DNA of 38,449 bases from Chloroflexota bacterium. GTDB taxonomy: Bacteria; Chloroflexota; Dormibacteria; CF-121. Both the position numbers and the translations under genes were made by a program. Shown in pieces: positions 16,730 to 25,126 of the stretch. How positions within the stretch are numbered: position 1 is the stretch's first letter; each line of letters starts with the position of its first letter. Under the pieces are notes generated by a model. It was not told where the DNA came from, ran no database searches, and was given only the letters and a program-made list of their open reading frames with translations. Where the stretch lies: contig VBEE01000041.1 in the NCBI GenBank assembly GCA_005881715.1, positions 4,518-42,966 on the forward strand, written 5' to 3'.

Positions 16730-18102
16730 GCCAGCAGCCCTGGGGCGGTCGCTTTAGCGAGGAGCCGGATCCTTTGATCGAGCAGTTCACGCGATCATTC
16801 GAGGTCGACCAACGGCTCTTCCGCGAGGACATCGCCGGCGGTCGCGCCTGGGCGAAGGCGCTGGTCGGGGCTGGGGTGCTGACCGCCGAAGAACAATTGC
16901 GCATCGACATCGCTCTCCGGGAGATCGGCACCGAGTTCGAGAAAGAGCTCGCCGCGGGTGAGGGCAGGGTGGCGGCCGCGGAAGACATCCACATGGCGGT
17001 CGAGAAGCGATTGCAGGAGAAGCTCGGCCCACTGGGCGGCAAGCTCCATACGGGGCGGAGTCGCAATGACCAGGTCGCCGTAGACCTGCGGCTCTTTGTC
17101 AGGGCTGCTGGTGGACGGTTGCTCGAGGCGATCGCGTCGCTGGCGTCGGCGCTGGTCGCCCGCGCCGAGGAACACATCGACACGGTAATGCCCGGCTACA
17201 CGCACACCCAGCGCGCGCAACCCGTTCTGCTGGCGCATCATCTCCTCGCCTACGTCGAGATGCTTCGCCGGGACGCGGGCCGGACCGAGGATGCGTTGCG
17301 CCGGGCGGACGCCTCGCCGCTGGGTGCGGGCGCGCTCGCCGGTAGCGGTTTCCCGATCGATCGCTCCGCACTGGCCCACGAGCTCGGGTTCGCCACCGCC
17401 AGCGCCAACTCGCTCGATGCCGTGGCCGACCGAGACTTCGTGCTCGAGCTGCTGGCCGCCTGCAGCATCGCGATGATTCACCTCTCTCGACTCTGCGGCG
17501 AGATCGTGCTGTGGACCAGCGTCGAGTTCTCCTTCGCGTCGCTCCCTGACGCGCTTGCCAGTGGCAGCTCGATGATGCCGAACAAGAAGAACCCCTGCGC
17601 CGCCGAGCTGGTGCGAGCCAAGAGCGGACGGGTCGCCGGCGATCTGATGAATCTCTTGATGGTGCTCAAGGGTCTTCCGCTCGCCTACAACCGCGACCTG
17701 CAGGAGGACAAGGAGGCGCTGTTCGACGGCGTCGATACCACGCTTGCCTGTCTTCAGGTCACGGCGAGACTGGTTGAGGGCCTGCAATTCGACCGCAACG
17801 CGCTGCGCACCGCCGCCCTCGATGGACATACCCTTGCGACCGAGCTCGCCGATTACCTGGCCGCCAAAGGCATGCCGTTTCGCGACGCGCATCATCTGGT
17901 TGGCCGGATGGTTGCCCACGCCATCGCCACCGGCCGTGGCTTGGAGTCGTTCAGCCTCGCCGAGCTCCAGGAGTTTTCGCGGCTCTTCAGCGCCGACATC
18001 GTCGATCATCTGACCCTGGAAGGGGCGCTCAGATCACGCGATGTCCTCGGCGGCACGGCGCCGCGACGGGTCAGGGAGGCGCTGGCGCATGTCAAAGCGT
18101 AA
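16726..18102 (+). CDS. argH: Argininosuccinate lyase
   Basis: Cleaves argininosuccinate to arginine and fumarate; homotetramer of the fumarase/aspartase superfamily. The family starts a few residues before WGGRF. Here the only nearby candidate is a CTG (16726) overlapping the argG1 TGA as CTGA, with GAAGG 8 nt upstream; the nearest conventional codon is GTG 16687, 13 codons earlier. The length is 458 residues from CTG. Motifs are HTGRSRNDQ, GYTHTQRAQPVLLAHH, and the signature SSMMPNKKNPCAAEL with its catalytic serine. The gene end overlaps argR by 14 nt, so translation is coupled through argG1-argH-argR. Confidence 0.92.
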   Translation: MSQQPWGGRFSEEPDPLIEQFTRSFEVDQRLFREDIAGGRAWAKALVGAGVLTAEEQLRIDIALREIGTEFEKELAAGEGRVAAAEDIHMAVEKRLQEKLGPLGGKLHTGRSRNDQVAVDLRLFVRAAGGRLLEAIASLASALVARAEEHIDTVMPGYTHTQRAQPVLLAHHLLAYVEMLRRDAGRTEDALRRADASPLGAGALAGSGFPIDRSALAHELGFATASANSLDAVADRDFVLELLAACSIAMIHLSRLCGEIVLWTSVEFSFASLPDALASGSSMMPNKKNPCAAELVRAKSGRVAGDLMNLLMVLKGLPLAYNRDLQEDKEALFDGVDTTLACLQVTARLVEGLQFDRNALRTAALDGHTLATELADYLAAKGMPFRDAHHLVGRMVAHAIATGRGLESFSLAELQEFSRLFSADIVDHLTLEGALRSRDVLGGTAPRRVREALAHVKA

Positions 18103-18571
18103 GCGTCAGGAGGCGATCCTGGCGATCATCGCCAAACACCAGGTCGCGACCCAGGAAGAGCTCGTCGAGCGGCTGCATCGCGCCGGAATCCTGACCACGC
18201 AGGCGACCGTTTCGCGCGATATCGCGGAGCTCGGTCTGATGCGGGTCGCCGGGCCGGAGGGTCATTACATCAAGCCCGAAGACGGCCTGGGCGCTGCCTC
18301 GACGGCTGGCCGGGAGGAGAAGCTGCGCCGGCTGCTCCGCGACCTTCCCCTGACGGTCCGGCGCGGACAGGGGATCGCGGTACTGACCACCACGCCAGGC
18401 TCGGCCAGCCCGCTCGCGTCCGGGATCGACGGCGCCGGCTGGCCGGAGGTGCTCGGAACGGTGGCGGGCGACGACACCATCTTCGTCGCGCTCACCCTCC
18501 AGCCCCGCGCCTACAGCGGGCTCGCCCAGCGGCTGGCTCTGCTGGGCGCGTACGTCCAGCCCGAAGACTAG
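18089..18571 (+). CDS. argR: Arginine repressor ArgR
   Basis: Arginine-sensing hexameric repressor/activator, 160 residues from MSKRKRQEAILAII (ATG 18089; the track start at 18041 lies in argH). The N-terminal winged helix carries TTQATVSRDIAELG (residues 37-49), the recognition element. The C-terminal domain has GTVAGDDTIFVAL, with the double aspartate typical of the arginine pocket. It lies inside argH by 14 nt, so it is expressed with the genes it presumably controls. A dyad over the argG1 promoter is the most likely local target. Confidence 0.93.
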   Translation: MSKRKRQEAILAIIAKHQVATQEELVERLHRAGILTTQATVSRDIAELGLMRVAGPEGHYIKPEDGLGAASTAGREEKLRRLLRDLPLTVRRGQGIAVLTTTPGSASPLASGIDGAGWPEVLGTVAGDDTIFVALTLQPRAYSGLAQRLALLGAYVQPED

Positions 18572-18610
18572 CACCCCATGAAATCTTCGATTCCCTGGGG
18601 ACCCCACTAG

Positions 18611-19960
18611 ATGCCCGAAAAGATCGTCCTCGCCTATTCCGGCGGCCTCGACACGACGGTCGCGGTGCGCTGGCTGACGCAGACCCGCGGCTTCGAGGTG
18701 ATTGCGCTTACGGTCGACCTCGGGAGCCAGCCCAAGCTTGAGGTCATCCGGGAGCGTGCCCTCGCCGCGGGCGCCGTCCGGGCCTACGTGCTCGATGCCC
18801 GCACGCCCTTCGTCGAGCGGTTCTGCTGGCCGGCGCTCAAGGCCGGCGCCCTCTATCAGAGTCAGTACCCGCTGGCGACCGCGCTTGGGCGTCCCCTGAT
18901 CGCCCAGTTGCTGGTCGAGGCCGCCGCCCGGGAGGGGGCGACCTGGGTGGGGCACGGCTCGACCGGCAAAGGCAACGACCAGGTTCGCTTCGAGGTCGCC
19001 GTCGCCGCGCTCAGTCCCCAGCTCAAGGTGCTCGCGCCGCTCCGGGATGGGATGGCCATGACGCGGGAGCAAGAGGTCGCCTACGCGAGCGCCAACAAAC
19101 TGCCCATTGAGGTCAAGCCCGAGTCGCCGTACAGTGTGGATGAGAACCTGTGGGGGCGCTCCATCGAGGCCGGGATCCTCGAAGATGCTCTCCTCAAACC
19201 CCCCGAGGACGCATTTGTATGGACCTCGTCGGTGGACAACGCCCCCGCCAACTCCGCCGAAATCGAGCTCAGCTTCGAACAGGGCATCCCCACACGACTC
19301 AACACATATCCCTCCCCCTCTGGGGGAGGGCAGGGTGGGGGGGTCGCCCTGGTCGACGAGCTGAATCGGCTTGGCGGCCTCCATGGGGTCGGCCGGATCG
19401 ACATGATCGAGGACCGCTTTGTGGGGATCAAATCGCGCGAAATCTATGAAGCCCCCGCGGCGGTCATCCTCCACGCGGCCCACCGCGCCCTGGAAGAGCT
19501 CGTGCTCGACGCCGAGACCGCGCGCTTCAAAGCCTCAGTTGCCGCGGAGTATGCGCGTCTCGTCTACCAGGGCAAGTGGTTCACCAGCCATCGGCGCGAC
19601 CTCGACGCATACGTCGAGAGCACCCAGCGCGCCGCCACCGGTCGGGTGCGCATCAAGCTCCACAAGGGAACGGCGCAGGTGATCGGCCGGTCGTCGCCCT
19701 ACTCGCTCTACCGGCCGCAGCTCGCCACCTACTCATCGGGCGATCAGTTCGACCATCAGGCCGCGGTCGGTTTCATCAAGCTGGTCGGCCTGCCGGTCCG
19801 GACGCAAGCCCAGGTGCAGGGGGCGGCCGCGACCGAGCCGCTACTTGAAGACGATCGCCATGTTGTTGAAGTCGGCCCAGGACCGCTCGAAGGCGGCCTT
19901 GCTGAACCAGTACTGGCTCCCACTGTGCCAGGGGTCGTTGACGCGGACCTGCGTCGCTGA
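18611..19960 (+). CDS. argG: Argininosuccinate synthase, canonical type
   Basis: Joins citrulline and aspartate with ATP. The PP-loop is MPEKIVLAYSGGLDTTVAVRWL; later come YPLATALGRPLIAQLL, GSTGKGNDQVRFE, PYSVDENLWGRSIEAGILED and GRIDMIEDRFVGIKSREIYEAPAA, all canonical. Two oddities are visible. An in-frame insertion of a GC-rich palindromic repeat (19307-19345) puts TYPSPSGGGQGGG into a surface-type loop after IPTRLN. And the reading frame runs about 45 residues past the usual end (near GFIKLVGLPV), overlapping the C39 peptidase gene antisense by 120 nt. The start ATG has only a weak upstream signal. It is 39 nt after argR and probably in the same operon. Confidence 0.88.
   Translation: MPEKIVLAYSGGLDTTVAVRWLTQTRGFEVIALTVDLGSQPKLEVIRERALAAGAVRAYVLDARTPFVERFCWPALKAGALYQSQYPLATALGRPLIAQLLVEAAAREGATWVGHGSTGKGNDQVRFEVAVAALSPQLKVLAPLRDGMAMTREQEVAYASANKLPIEVKPESPYSVDENLWGRSIEAGILEDALLKPPEDAFVWTSSVDNAPANSAEIELSFEQGIPTRLNTYPSPSGGGQGGGVALVDELNRLGGLHGVGRIDMIEDRFVGIKSREIYEAPAAVILHAAHRALEELVLDAETARFKASVAAEYARLVYQGKWFTSHRRDLDAYVESTQRAATGRVRIKLHKGTAQVIGRSSPYSLYRPQLATYSSGDQFDHQAAVGFIKLVGLPVRTQAQVQGAAATEPLLEDDRHVVEVGPGPLEGGLAEPVLAPTVPGVVDADLRR
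19307..19345. repeat. GC-rich palindromic repeat, copy 1 (inside argG2)
   Basis: CCCTCCCCC-TCT-GGGGGAGGG is a perfect 9-bp palindrome followed by CAGGGTGGGGGGG. Similar sequence occurs at 30283-30314 and 38389-38429. The general type (CTCCCTCCCC ... GGGGAGGG ... GGGTGAGGGG) is widespread as a small dispersed intergenic repeat in bacteria. This copy is translated. Confidence 0.7.
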
Positions 19961-20671
19961 CACGCCGCTCAGCGTGACGACGTGCTCGATCAACGAGTAG
20001 CGAATCTGGATTTTTTCGTCAAAGGTCGTCCAGTACCCGACATATGGCCGATCCCATCCAGTTTCGGTCCAGGCCATGACCGGATGCCCGGCCGCGACCT
20101 CGGCGTAAATCCGGGCGGGCGTCCAGCCGTTGGCTGCCCCTTCACCGCCCTCGGCGTTGGGGACTCCGTGCGCCTGGGCGACGGCGACCAGAGGCGGATA
20201 GTAGATGCCGTAACCGGTTGGCACCAGGTCGGCGCCGTCAATGTTGCCGACGAAATTCTTGTAGGGGTTGCCCCACTGCTTCACCGTCTTGTGCCCGTTG
20301 ACGATCGGCCCCATGACCGGCCCGCGGGTATCGGGTGCGGGCTGCATCGCGATCAGCTGGTTCTGTGTGTAGGTGTGCCCCATGGCCGCCAGCGCCATCT
20401 GGAGCGCAGCCGTCTCGCAGTCCAGGTTGCGCAGCTGCTTGTAGACCGGAACGGTGAAGGTGACCGTCCCGCTCGGCGTCACGACAGGAGTTGGGGTTGG
20501 ACTCGGCGCGGGCGTGGGCGTCGGCGCCGGCGTGGGATGCTCGATGACGAGCAGCGAGGAGGGCGACGGCCGAGCCGCCGTCGTCGCCTGGAACCTCGGT
20601 GACGCGGCGACACCGATGGCGCCGGCCACGAGTACCACCAGCATCAAAATGAAAAGGATGGTTGTCCGCAT
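19841..20671 (-). CDS. Secreted or membrane-anchored C39-like peptidase
   Basis: 276-residue extracytoplasmic protein. Residues 5-22 form an N-terminal signal/anchor helix, followed by a Pro/Thr-rich spacer (about 45-66, repeated PTP), then a papain-like C39-type domain. A catalytic Cys85 in NLDCETAALQMAL, His230 in IEHVVTLSG and Asp246 in VNDPWHSG fit the Cys-His-Asp triad, so it is likely an active cysteine peptidase. There is no ABC transporter fusion as in bacteriocin exporters, so substrate and role are open. Its ATG overlaps the stop of the upstream small membrane gene (TGATG). The C-terminal 120 nt overlap argG2 in antisense. Confidence 0.75.
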   Translation of the reverse strand: MRTTILFILMLVVLVAGAIGVAASPRFQATTAARPSPSSLLVIEHPTPAPTPTPAPSPTPTPVVTPSGTVTFTVPVYKQLRNLDCETAALQMALAAMGHTYTQNQLIAMQPAPDTRGPVMGPIVNGHKTVKQWGNPYKNFVGNIDGADLVPTGYGIYYPPLVAVAQAHGVPNAEGGEGAANGWTPARIYAEVAAGHPVMAWTETGWDRPYVGYWTTFDEKIQIRYSLIEHVVTLSGVSATQVRVNDPWHSGSQYWFSKAAFERSWADFNNMAIVFK

Positions 20672-20964
20672 CAGGGTGGAGGCGTCACCGGCACATAGTC
20701 CCGAGCTCCGGTCTGCGGATTGTATCGGACCTTCATGAGCTGGCCTGTGGTCGGATCGACGAAACGTTCAGCGGTTTCTTGCCAGGAACCACCTCCCGTC
20801 ACAGGTGGGCGATAGCGTCCCCGCTCAAAAACCAGGGCCGCGATCACGATCAGGCCGTTAGCGAAAAGATAGATCGCGACCGGTGAGCCGACACCTAGAC
20901 CAGCCAGGACGACGGCGCCAGCCACGGCCAGGATCCCGTAACCGATGATCAGGCGCTTCAGCAC
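20671..20964 (-). CDS. Small membrane protein of unknown function
   Basis: 97 residues starting GTG-CTG-AAG (MLKRLIIGYG). Two hydrophobic helices at about residues 5-26 and 29-46 are followed by a polar tail with WQETAERFVDPTTGQLMKVRYNPQTGARDYVPV. The tail resembles a small tyrosine/threonine-rich cytoplasmic or surface domain, but I cannot assign it to a family. It starts 1 nt after the YbjQ stop and overlaps the peptidase start, so it is translated within that operon. Confidence 0.6.
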   Translation of the reverse strand: MLKRLIIGYGILAVAGAVVLAGLGVGSPVAIYLFANGLIVIAALVFERGRYRPPVTGGGSWQETAERFVDPTTGQLMKVRYNPQTGARDYVPVTPPP

Positions 20965-20965
20965 A

Positions 20966-21292
20966 CTAGCTCCGGCTGGGCTCGATCACCGCCGCCGTCC
21001 CATAAGCGACGATCTCGCTCATCGTGTTGCCGATCTCGGACGAGTCATATTGCATTCGGATCACGGCGTTGGCGCCCATCGCAGTGGCGTTCTTGATCAT
21101 TCGGTCGACCGCGTGCCTACGCGCGTCTTCGAGCAGCTCAGTGTATTCGGTGATCTCACCGCCGCCCAGCGAGCGCAACCCGGCCATGATGTTGCCGCCG
21201 AGGCCGCGGCTGCGGACAACGAGGCCGAAAACCTGGCCCTTCATCTCCACGATCCGATGTCCGGTGACGTCTTCGGTTGTGACGACGATCAT
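20966..21292 (-). CDS. YbjQ/UPF0145 family protein
   Basis: 108-residue soluble protein of the YbjQ (heavy-metal-binding-domain-like) family, which forms pentameric rings; function is not established. Typical features are VTTEDVTGHRIVEMKGQVFG at the start, VRSRGLGGNIMAGLRSLGGGE in the middle, and ARRHAVDRMIKNATAMGANAVI with a YG-containing end. The start is supported by GAGGAGGACGGAG before the ATG. It sits 25 nt downstream of the response-regulator gene. Confidence 0.85.
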   Translation of the reverse strand: MIVVTTEDVTGHRIVEMKGQVFGLVVRSRGLGGNIMAGLRSLGGGEITEYTELLEDARRHAVDRMIKNATAMGANAVIRMQYDSSEIGNTMSEIVAYGTAAVIEPSRS

Positions 21293-21317
21293 CTCCGTCC
21301 TCCTCTAACTCCGATGG

Positions 21318-21923
21318 CTAGAGCCATCCCTGCTCTTCCGCGAGGCGGGCCGCCTCGGTTCGGTTGCTAACCTCGAGCTTCTGAATCGCCGAGGATAGGT
21401 AATTTCGCACCGTTCCCTCCGAGAGGAACAAGGCTTTCGCGATTTCGGCGACGCTGGCGCCGCCCTGGCCGGCGACGAGGACCTCGCGCTCGCGTTCGGA
21501 CAATGGGCTGTCTCCGGCGCTCAGCGCGGCGGCCGCCAGGCTGGGATCGACGACCCGCTCGCCCGCCATGGTGCGCCGGATCGCAAGAGCCAGCTCGTGG
21601 GCCGGCGCATCCTTCAGCATGAATCCGGCCGCGCCGCTTTCCATGGCCCGCCGCAAGAACCCAGGCCGGCCGAATGTCGTGAGAATGAGGGTCCGGCAGG
21701 CTGGGAGCGCCCGGCTCAGCTGGCCGGCGGCCGAGATGCCGTCACCACCGGGCATCTCGATGTCGAGCAGCGCGACGTCGGGCTTCGTCTGCGACGCCAG
21801 CGCGAGGATCTGATCCGCCCGGTCGGTCTCGGCGACGATTTCGATATCACCCTCCATGGCCAGCAAAGCCTTCAGCGCACCACGCACCATCGCCTGGTCC
21901 TCGGCGATTAGCACTCTAATCAA
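21318..21923 (-). CDS. NarL/DesR-type response regulator
   Basis: 201 residues: a receiver domain (about 1-120) with phospho-acceptor Asp54 in ALLDIEMPGGDG and lysine in MLKDAP, then a LuxR-type HTH (about 137-201) with LSEREREVLV and SEGTVRNYLSSAIQKL. The start codon is TTG (MIRVLIAEDQ), 19 nt after the kinase stop, without a strong ribosome site. It is the cognate partner of the upstream kinase. It likely controls the adjacent ABC transporter operon. Confidence 0.9.
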   Translation of the reverse strand: MIRVLIAEDQAMVRGALKALLAMEGDIEIVAETDRADQILALASQTKPDVALLDIEMPGGDGISAAGQLSRALPACRTLILTTFGRPGFLRRAMESGAAGFMLKDAPAHELALAIRRTMAGERVVDPSLAAAALSAGDSPLSEREREVLVAGQGGASVAEIAKALFLSEGTVRNYLSSAIQKLEVSNRTEAARLAEEQGWL

Positions 21924-21942
21924 TGGCTTACCGAGCGACGGA

Positions 21943-23067
21943 TCATGTGCTCCCCGCGTCGACCGGCGCGAACGCCTCGGGTAAGGGCAGGGTGACCCTG
22001 AGCCGAAAGCCCTCGTGAGGCAGCGGCGCGGCCGTTAGCGTTCCACCGCGCTCGAGCACCCGCTCGTTCAAGCCACGCAGGCCGCTGCCCATCTCCGGGG
22101 CCCCGCCGCGGCCGTTGTCCACTACCTCGACGGTGGCATGGCCGTCATTCGCACTGATTCGAACCGAACATCGCTTCGCTTGACTATGCCGCATCACATT
22201 GGTCACACCCTCGCGCACCGCCCAGGCCATGACGGCTTCCACCACCGGCGGCAAGCCAGCGTGGTCCTGCTCGGCTCGGAATTCCATCCCTGCCGCGGTC
22301 AGGGCTTCACGCGCCCCGGCCAGCTCCGCGCTCAAGGTTGGCTGCCGGTAGCCGGTTACTGCCTCGCGCACCTCTCGCAGCGCGTGGCGAGCAACATTCT
22401 CAATGTCTTCGACTTCATGAGCGGCCAGCCCCGGCGTTGTCTTCATCAGCCGGCCAGCCAGCTCGCTCTTGAGTGCGATGACGGACAGGCTGTGGCCGAG
22501 CAGATCGTGCAGGTCACGGGCAAACCGCAGCCGCTCCTCCCCTACCGCCAGCCGCGCGATCTGTTCGCGTGCCTGGCTCAACTGCTGGTTCGCCTCGACC
22601 AGCAGTCGGCCGGCCACGGCGGCGAACCCAACCAGCAATTCGTTGAGCAGCTGACCGGTGGACGTGGTCACGGATTCCCCGCGGGCGAGCTCGATCACCG
22701 CTGCCAGGACCGACAGGATGACGACCGCCGCCACGCCGCGCCGCCAGGGGAAGGCCGCGCCCCCCATGATGACCGCGTAGAGGAACAGACTGCCGTACTG
22801 GGGAGGGGTGCGAAGCGTGAATACGGTCAGGAGGATCGTCGCTCCCGCGACGGCCGCCAGCATAAAGCGGCGATCGGGGCCGGCGACGATCCGGATCCAG
22901 AACCATCCCCAGATCAGGGCGAGGGCGGCCAGGAGCAGCAGGCCATAGATGCGCGTCTCGGCGCTGAGTCGATCGGTCAGGAATGCACCGATCGGATAGA
23001 TGAAAAACGCAAGCCAGGCCACCATGAAGAGGCGGCCCAGCTTGATCCATCGAGGGTTCAGCGCCAT
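21943..23067 (-). CDS. Sensor histidine kinase (HisKA_3, DesK-like)
   Basis: 374-residue membrane sensor. The N-terminal 155 residues hold about five hydrophobic segments (for example 15-31, 41-60, 70-84, 92-106 and 112-128) with no large extracellular domain. The dimerisation helix carries His187 in ARDLHDLLGHSLS. The ATPase domain has the N-box REGVTNVMRHS, DNGRGG and GSGLRGLNER. Such kinases often sense membrane or antibiotic stress together with an ABC transporter. It starts 11 nt after the ATPase gene and is followed by its regulator. Confidence 0.9.
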   Translation of the reverse strand: MALNPRWIKLGRLFMVAWLAFFIYPIGAFLTDRLSAETRIYGLLLLAALALIWGWFWIRIVAGPDRRFMLAAVAGATILLTVFTLRTPPQYGSLFLYAVIMGGAAFPWRRGVAAVVILSVLAAVIELARGESVTTSTGQLLNELLVGFAAVAGRLLVEANQQLSQAREQIARLAVGEERLRFARDLHDLLGHSLSVIALKSELAGRLMKTTPGLAAHEVEDIENVARHALREVREAVTGYRQPTLSAELAGAREALTAAGMEFRAEQDHAGLPPVVEAVMAWAVREGVTNVMRHSQAKRCSVRISANDGHATVEVVDNGRGGAPEMGSGLRGLNERVLERGGTLTAAPLPHEGFRLRVTLPLPEAFAPVDAGST

Positions 23068-23078
23068 CGCGTCCCAGC

Positions 23079-23810
23079 CTAGGCGATTACTCCCTGCAAG
23101 TCGAGGCTGGTCAGGAACGTCTGCTCGGTTTTGGCGCGCGTGTCCGAGAGCACCTTGCCGTCCTTGAGCCGGATGACCCGGTCGGTCTGATTGGCGACGT
23201 CCATGTCGTGGGTCACCACCACGAAGGTCACGCCGTGCTCGCGGTTCATCCGCCGCATCAAGCCAACGATCTGCTGGCTGGTCTCGCTATCCACCTCGCC
23301 GGTTGGCTCGTCACCGAGGACGAGCGACGGCCGGTTGATCAGCGCTCGAGCGATGGCGACCCGTTGCTGCTCGCCACCCGATAGCTGGTCGGGCCGGTGA
23401 TGCATGCGGTCTTTGAGGCCAACTTCGTCCAGCAATGCCGCGGCGCGCGCCTTGCCGTCCTTTCCGTTCTTGTGGTACCGCAGCGGCAGCATCACGTTCT
23501 GGAGGGCGTTCAGGCCGGGCAGGAGGTTGAAGTCCTGAAAGACAAAGCCGAGCTTCTTACCGCGAAGGTCGGCGCGCGCCCCGTCGCGGAGTTTGCCGGT
23601 GTCCACCCCATCGAGCATGATCTGGCCGCTGGTGGGCCGGAGTAGCAGGCCGAGGAGGTCGAGGGTCGTGGTCTTGCCGCTTCCCGAGCGGCCCACGATC
23701 GAGACGAACTCTCCGGCCTCGATCGAGAGGCTGAGGCCGTCCACCGCCTTGACGGTCGTGGTGCCCTGCTTGTAATGCTTGGTCAATTCGTTCAGTTCGA
23801 TGTTTGCCAT
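23079..23810 (-). CDS. ABC transporter ATP-binding protein (MacB/LolD type)
   Basis: ATPase subunit of 243 residues from MANIELNELT (ATG 23810, with GGGGG upstream; the track's 43-residue extension lies in the permease gene). Walker A GRSGSGKTT is at 40-48, a Q-loop FQDFNLLPG follows, the signature LSGGEQQR is at 143-150, and Walker B LVLGDEPT is at 163-170 with the conserved TGEVDS and H-loop THDMD. It belongs with the FtsX/MacB permease immediately upstream (11-nt gap). Such pairs act as mechanotransmission or export systems rather than importers; no substrate-binding gene is present. Confidence 0.92.
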   Translation of the reverse strand: MANIELNELTKHYKQGTTTVKAVDGLSLSIEAGEFVSIVGRSGSGKTTTLDLLGLLLRPTSGQIMLDGVDTGKLRDGARADLRGKKLGFVFQDFNLLPGLNALQNVMLPLRYHKNGKDGKARAAALLDEVGLKDRMHHRPDQLSGGEQQRVAIARALINRPSLVLGDEPTGEVDSETSQQIVGLMRRMNREHGVTFVVVTHDMDVANQTDRVIRLKDGKVLSDTRAKTEQTFLTSLDLQGVIA

Positions 23811-23821
23811 GTGAATACCCC

Positions 23822-25015
23822 CTAGGCCGCCCGCAGCGCGCGCACCGGATCCATCCGGGAGGCACGAAGGGCGGGGATGATGCCGGCGATCGCGCCGAGC
23901 CCGACCGAGAAGACGATGGCGATGATCACCAGGCGCCACGAGACCAGGAAGAGGCTGAGGTTCGCTGCCGCCGTCGCCGCATTGACGAGGCTGGTGATTC
24001 CCCAGCCGAGGAGCAGTCCGATGCTGCCACCGATCGCGCCGATCAGGGTCGCCTCCAGCAGGTATTCGCGCAGGATGTGACGGGTGTGGGCTCCAATCGC
24101 TTTCTTGAGCCCGATCTCCCGGACGCGCTCGGTGACCGCCATCAGCATGGTGTTGATGACAGACAGGCCACCCACGATCAGCGCCAGGAGCGCGGCTCCG
24201 GTGGTGATCGCCGTGAACAGGGCGCCGCCGGACTTGAAGCTATTGACGATCGTGCTGGGCTTGGTCGCCTTGACGCCGCTGACCTGGTTGTTGATGCTGT
24301 CGGACAGATTGTCCAGATTGACGCCCGGCTTGCCGTAGACGGTCATGCCGGTGACCAGCGTGCTGGTGTCGATCCGGTCCCGAATGGCGGCTGGCAGACT
24401 GTCCTTGAGCAACATCTGGGCGTCCGTGAGGTTGATGAACGCGCCCGTGTCCGGGCCGGTCTGGGTCTTGGCCAGCACCCCGACCACAGTGAAGCTGTGG
24501 TTGACGAAGTCCGCCTTCGCATCGGACGGCCGGACCGGCAGGTCGATGGTGCTGCCGGCGCTCTTGCCGAACTCATGGGCGAAGTCCGAGCCTAGAACGA
24601 CCTCCCCCGAGGACGTGACGTCGCGACCCTGCACCAGGGTCGTCTTCACCGCTGAGTAATCGTTGGCCCGCGGATCGTAGGACGTGATGTAATCCGGGAG
24701 CCCGAAGGAGACCGTTTGCACCGATCCCGGCTTGGCCTGGACCTGGATCTCCCCAAACGCGGCCGCGACGCCGCTGACTTGCTCGACCTGAGTGACCGTG
24801 TTGAGCGGGAGCACGCTGCTGCCACCAAAGGCGCTCGCGCCGGCGGCCGTCACCTGGATGTTGGAACCGAAATAGGTAACGCCGCCGTCGAGTAGGGCGT
24901 TGAACTTCTCGGCCATCGCGCCCATCGTGACCAGCGCCAGGACGCCGATCACGATGCCGCTGATGGTAAGGGTGTTGCGCAGCTTTCGCCGCGTCAGATT
25001 TCGAATGATTTCCAT
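23822..25015 (-). CDS. FtsX/MacB-type ABC transporter permease
   Basis: 397 residues from MEIIRNLTRRKLRN (ATG 25015, AGGAGG upstream). TM1 is at about 12-33 (TLTISGIVIGVLALVTMGA), followed by a large extracytoplasmic MacB_PCD domain of roughly 200 residues and three C-terminal membrane helices. The conserved VREIGLKKAIGAHTRHIL is the cytoplasmic coupling helix next to the last TM bundle. It is the first gene of a seven-gene operon ending with the peptidase. It may export a small hydrophobic compound or peptide, or relay force to the C39-like peptidase; this is inferred. Confidence 0.87.
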   Translation of the reverse strand: MEIIRNLTRRKLRNTLTISGIVIGVLALVTMGAMAEKFNALLDGGVTYFGSNIQVTAAGASAFGGSSVLPLNTVTQVEQVSGVAAAFGEIQVQAKPGSVQTVSFGLPDYITSYDPRANDYSAVKTTLVQGRDVTSSGEVVLGSDFAHEFGKSAGSTIDLPVRPSDAKADFVNHSFTVVGVLAKTQTGPDTGAFINLTDAQMLLKDSLPAAIRDRIDTSTLVTGMTVYGKPGVNLDNLSDSINNQVSGVKATKPSTIVNSFKSGGALFTAITTGAALLALIVGGLSVINTMLMAVTERVREIGLKKAIGAHTRHILREYLLEATLIGAIGGSIGLLLGWGITSLVNAATAAANLSLFLVSWRLVIIAIVFSVGLGAIAGIIPALRASRMDPVRALRAA

Positions 25016-25126
25016 GATTCCTCCTCTTCTACGATCGTTGCCGGCCCTCCGGGGTGGTTGTCGATAGGCCGCTGATTGACGGTATCGCCGTCCCGATGGT
25101 TTAACCAGTCGCACCGGTCAGCTATT

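Noticed and set aside
19310-19330. Palindrome in argG2 as a transcription terminator
   Set aside because: It lies in the middle of an intact conserved reading frame and has a G-run, not a T-run, after the stem.
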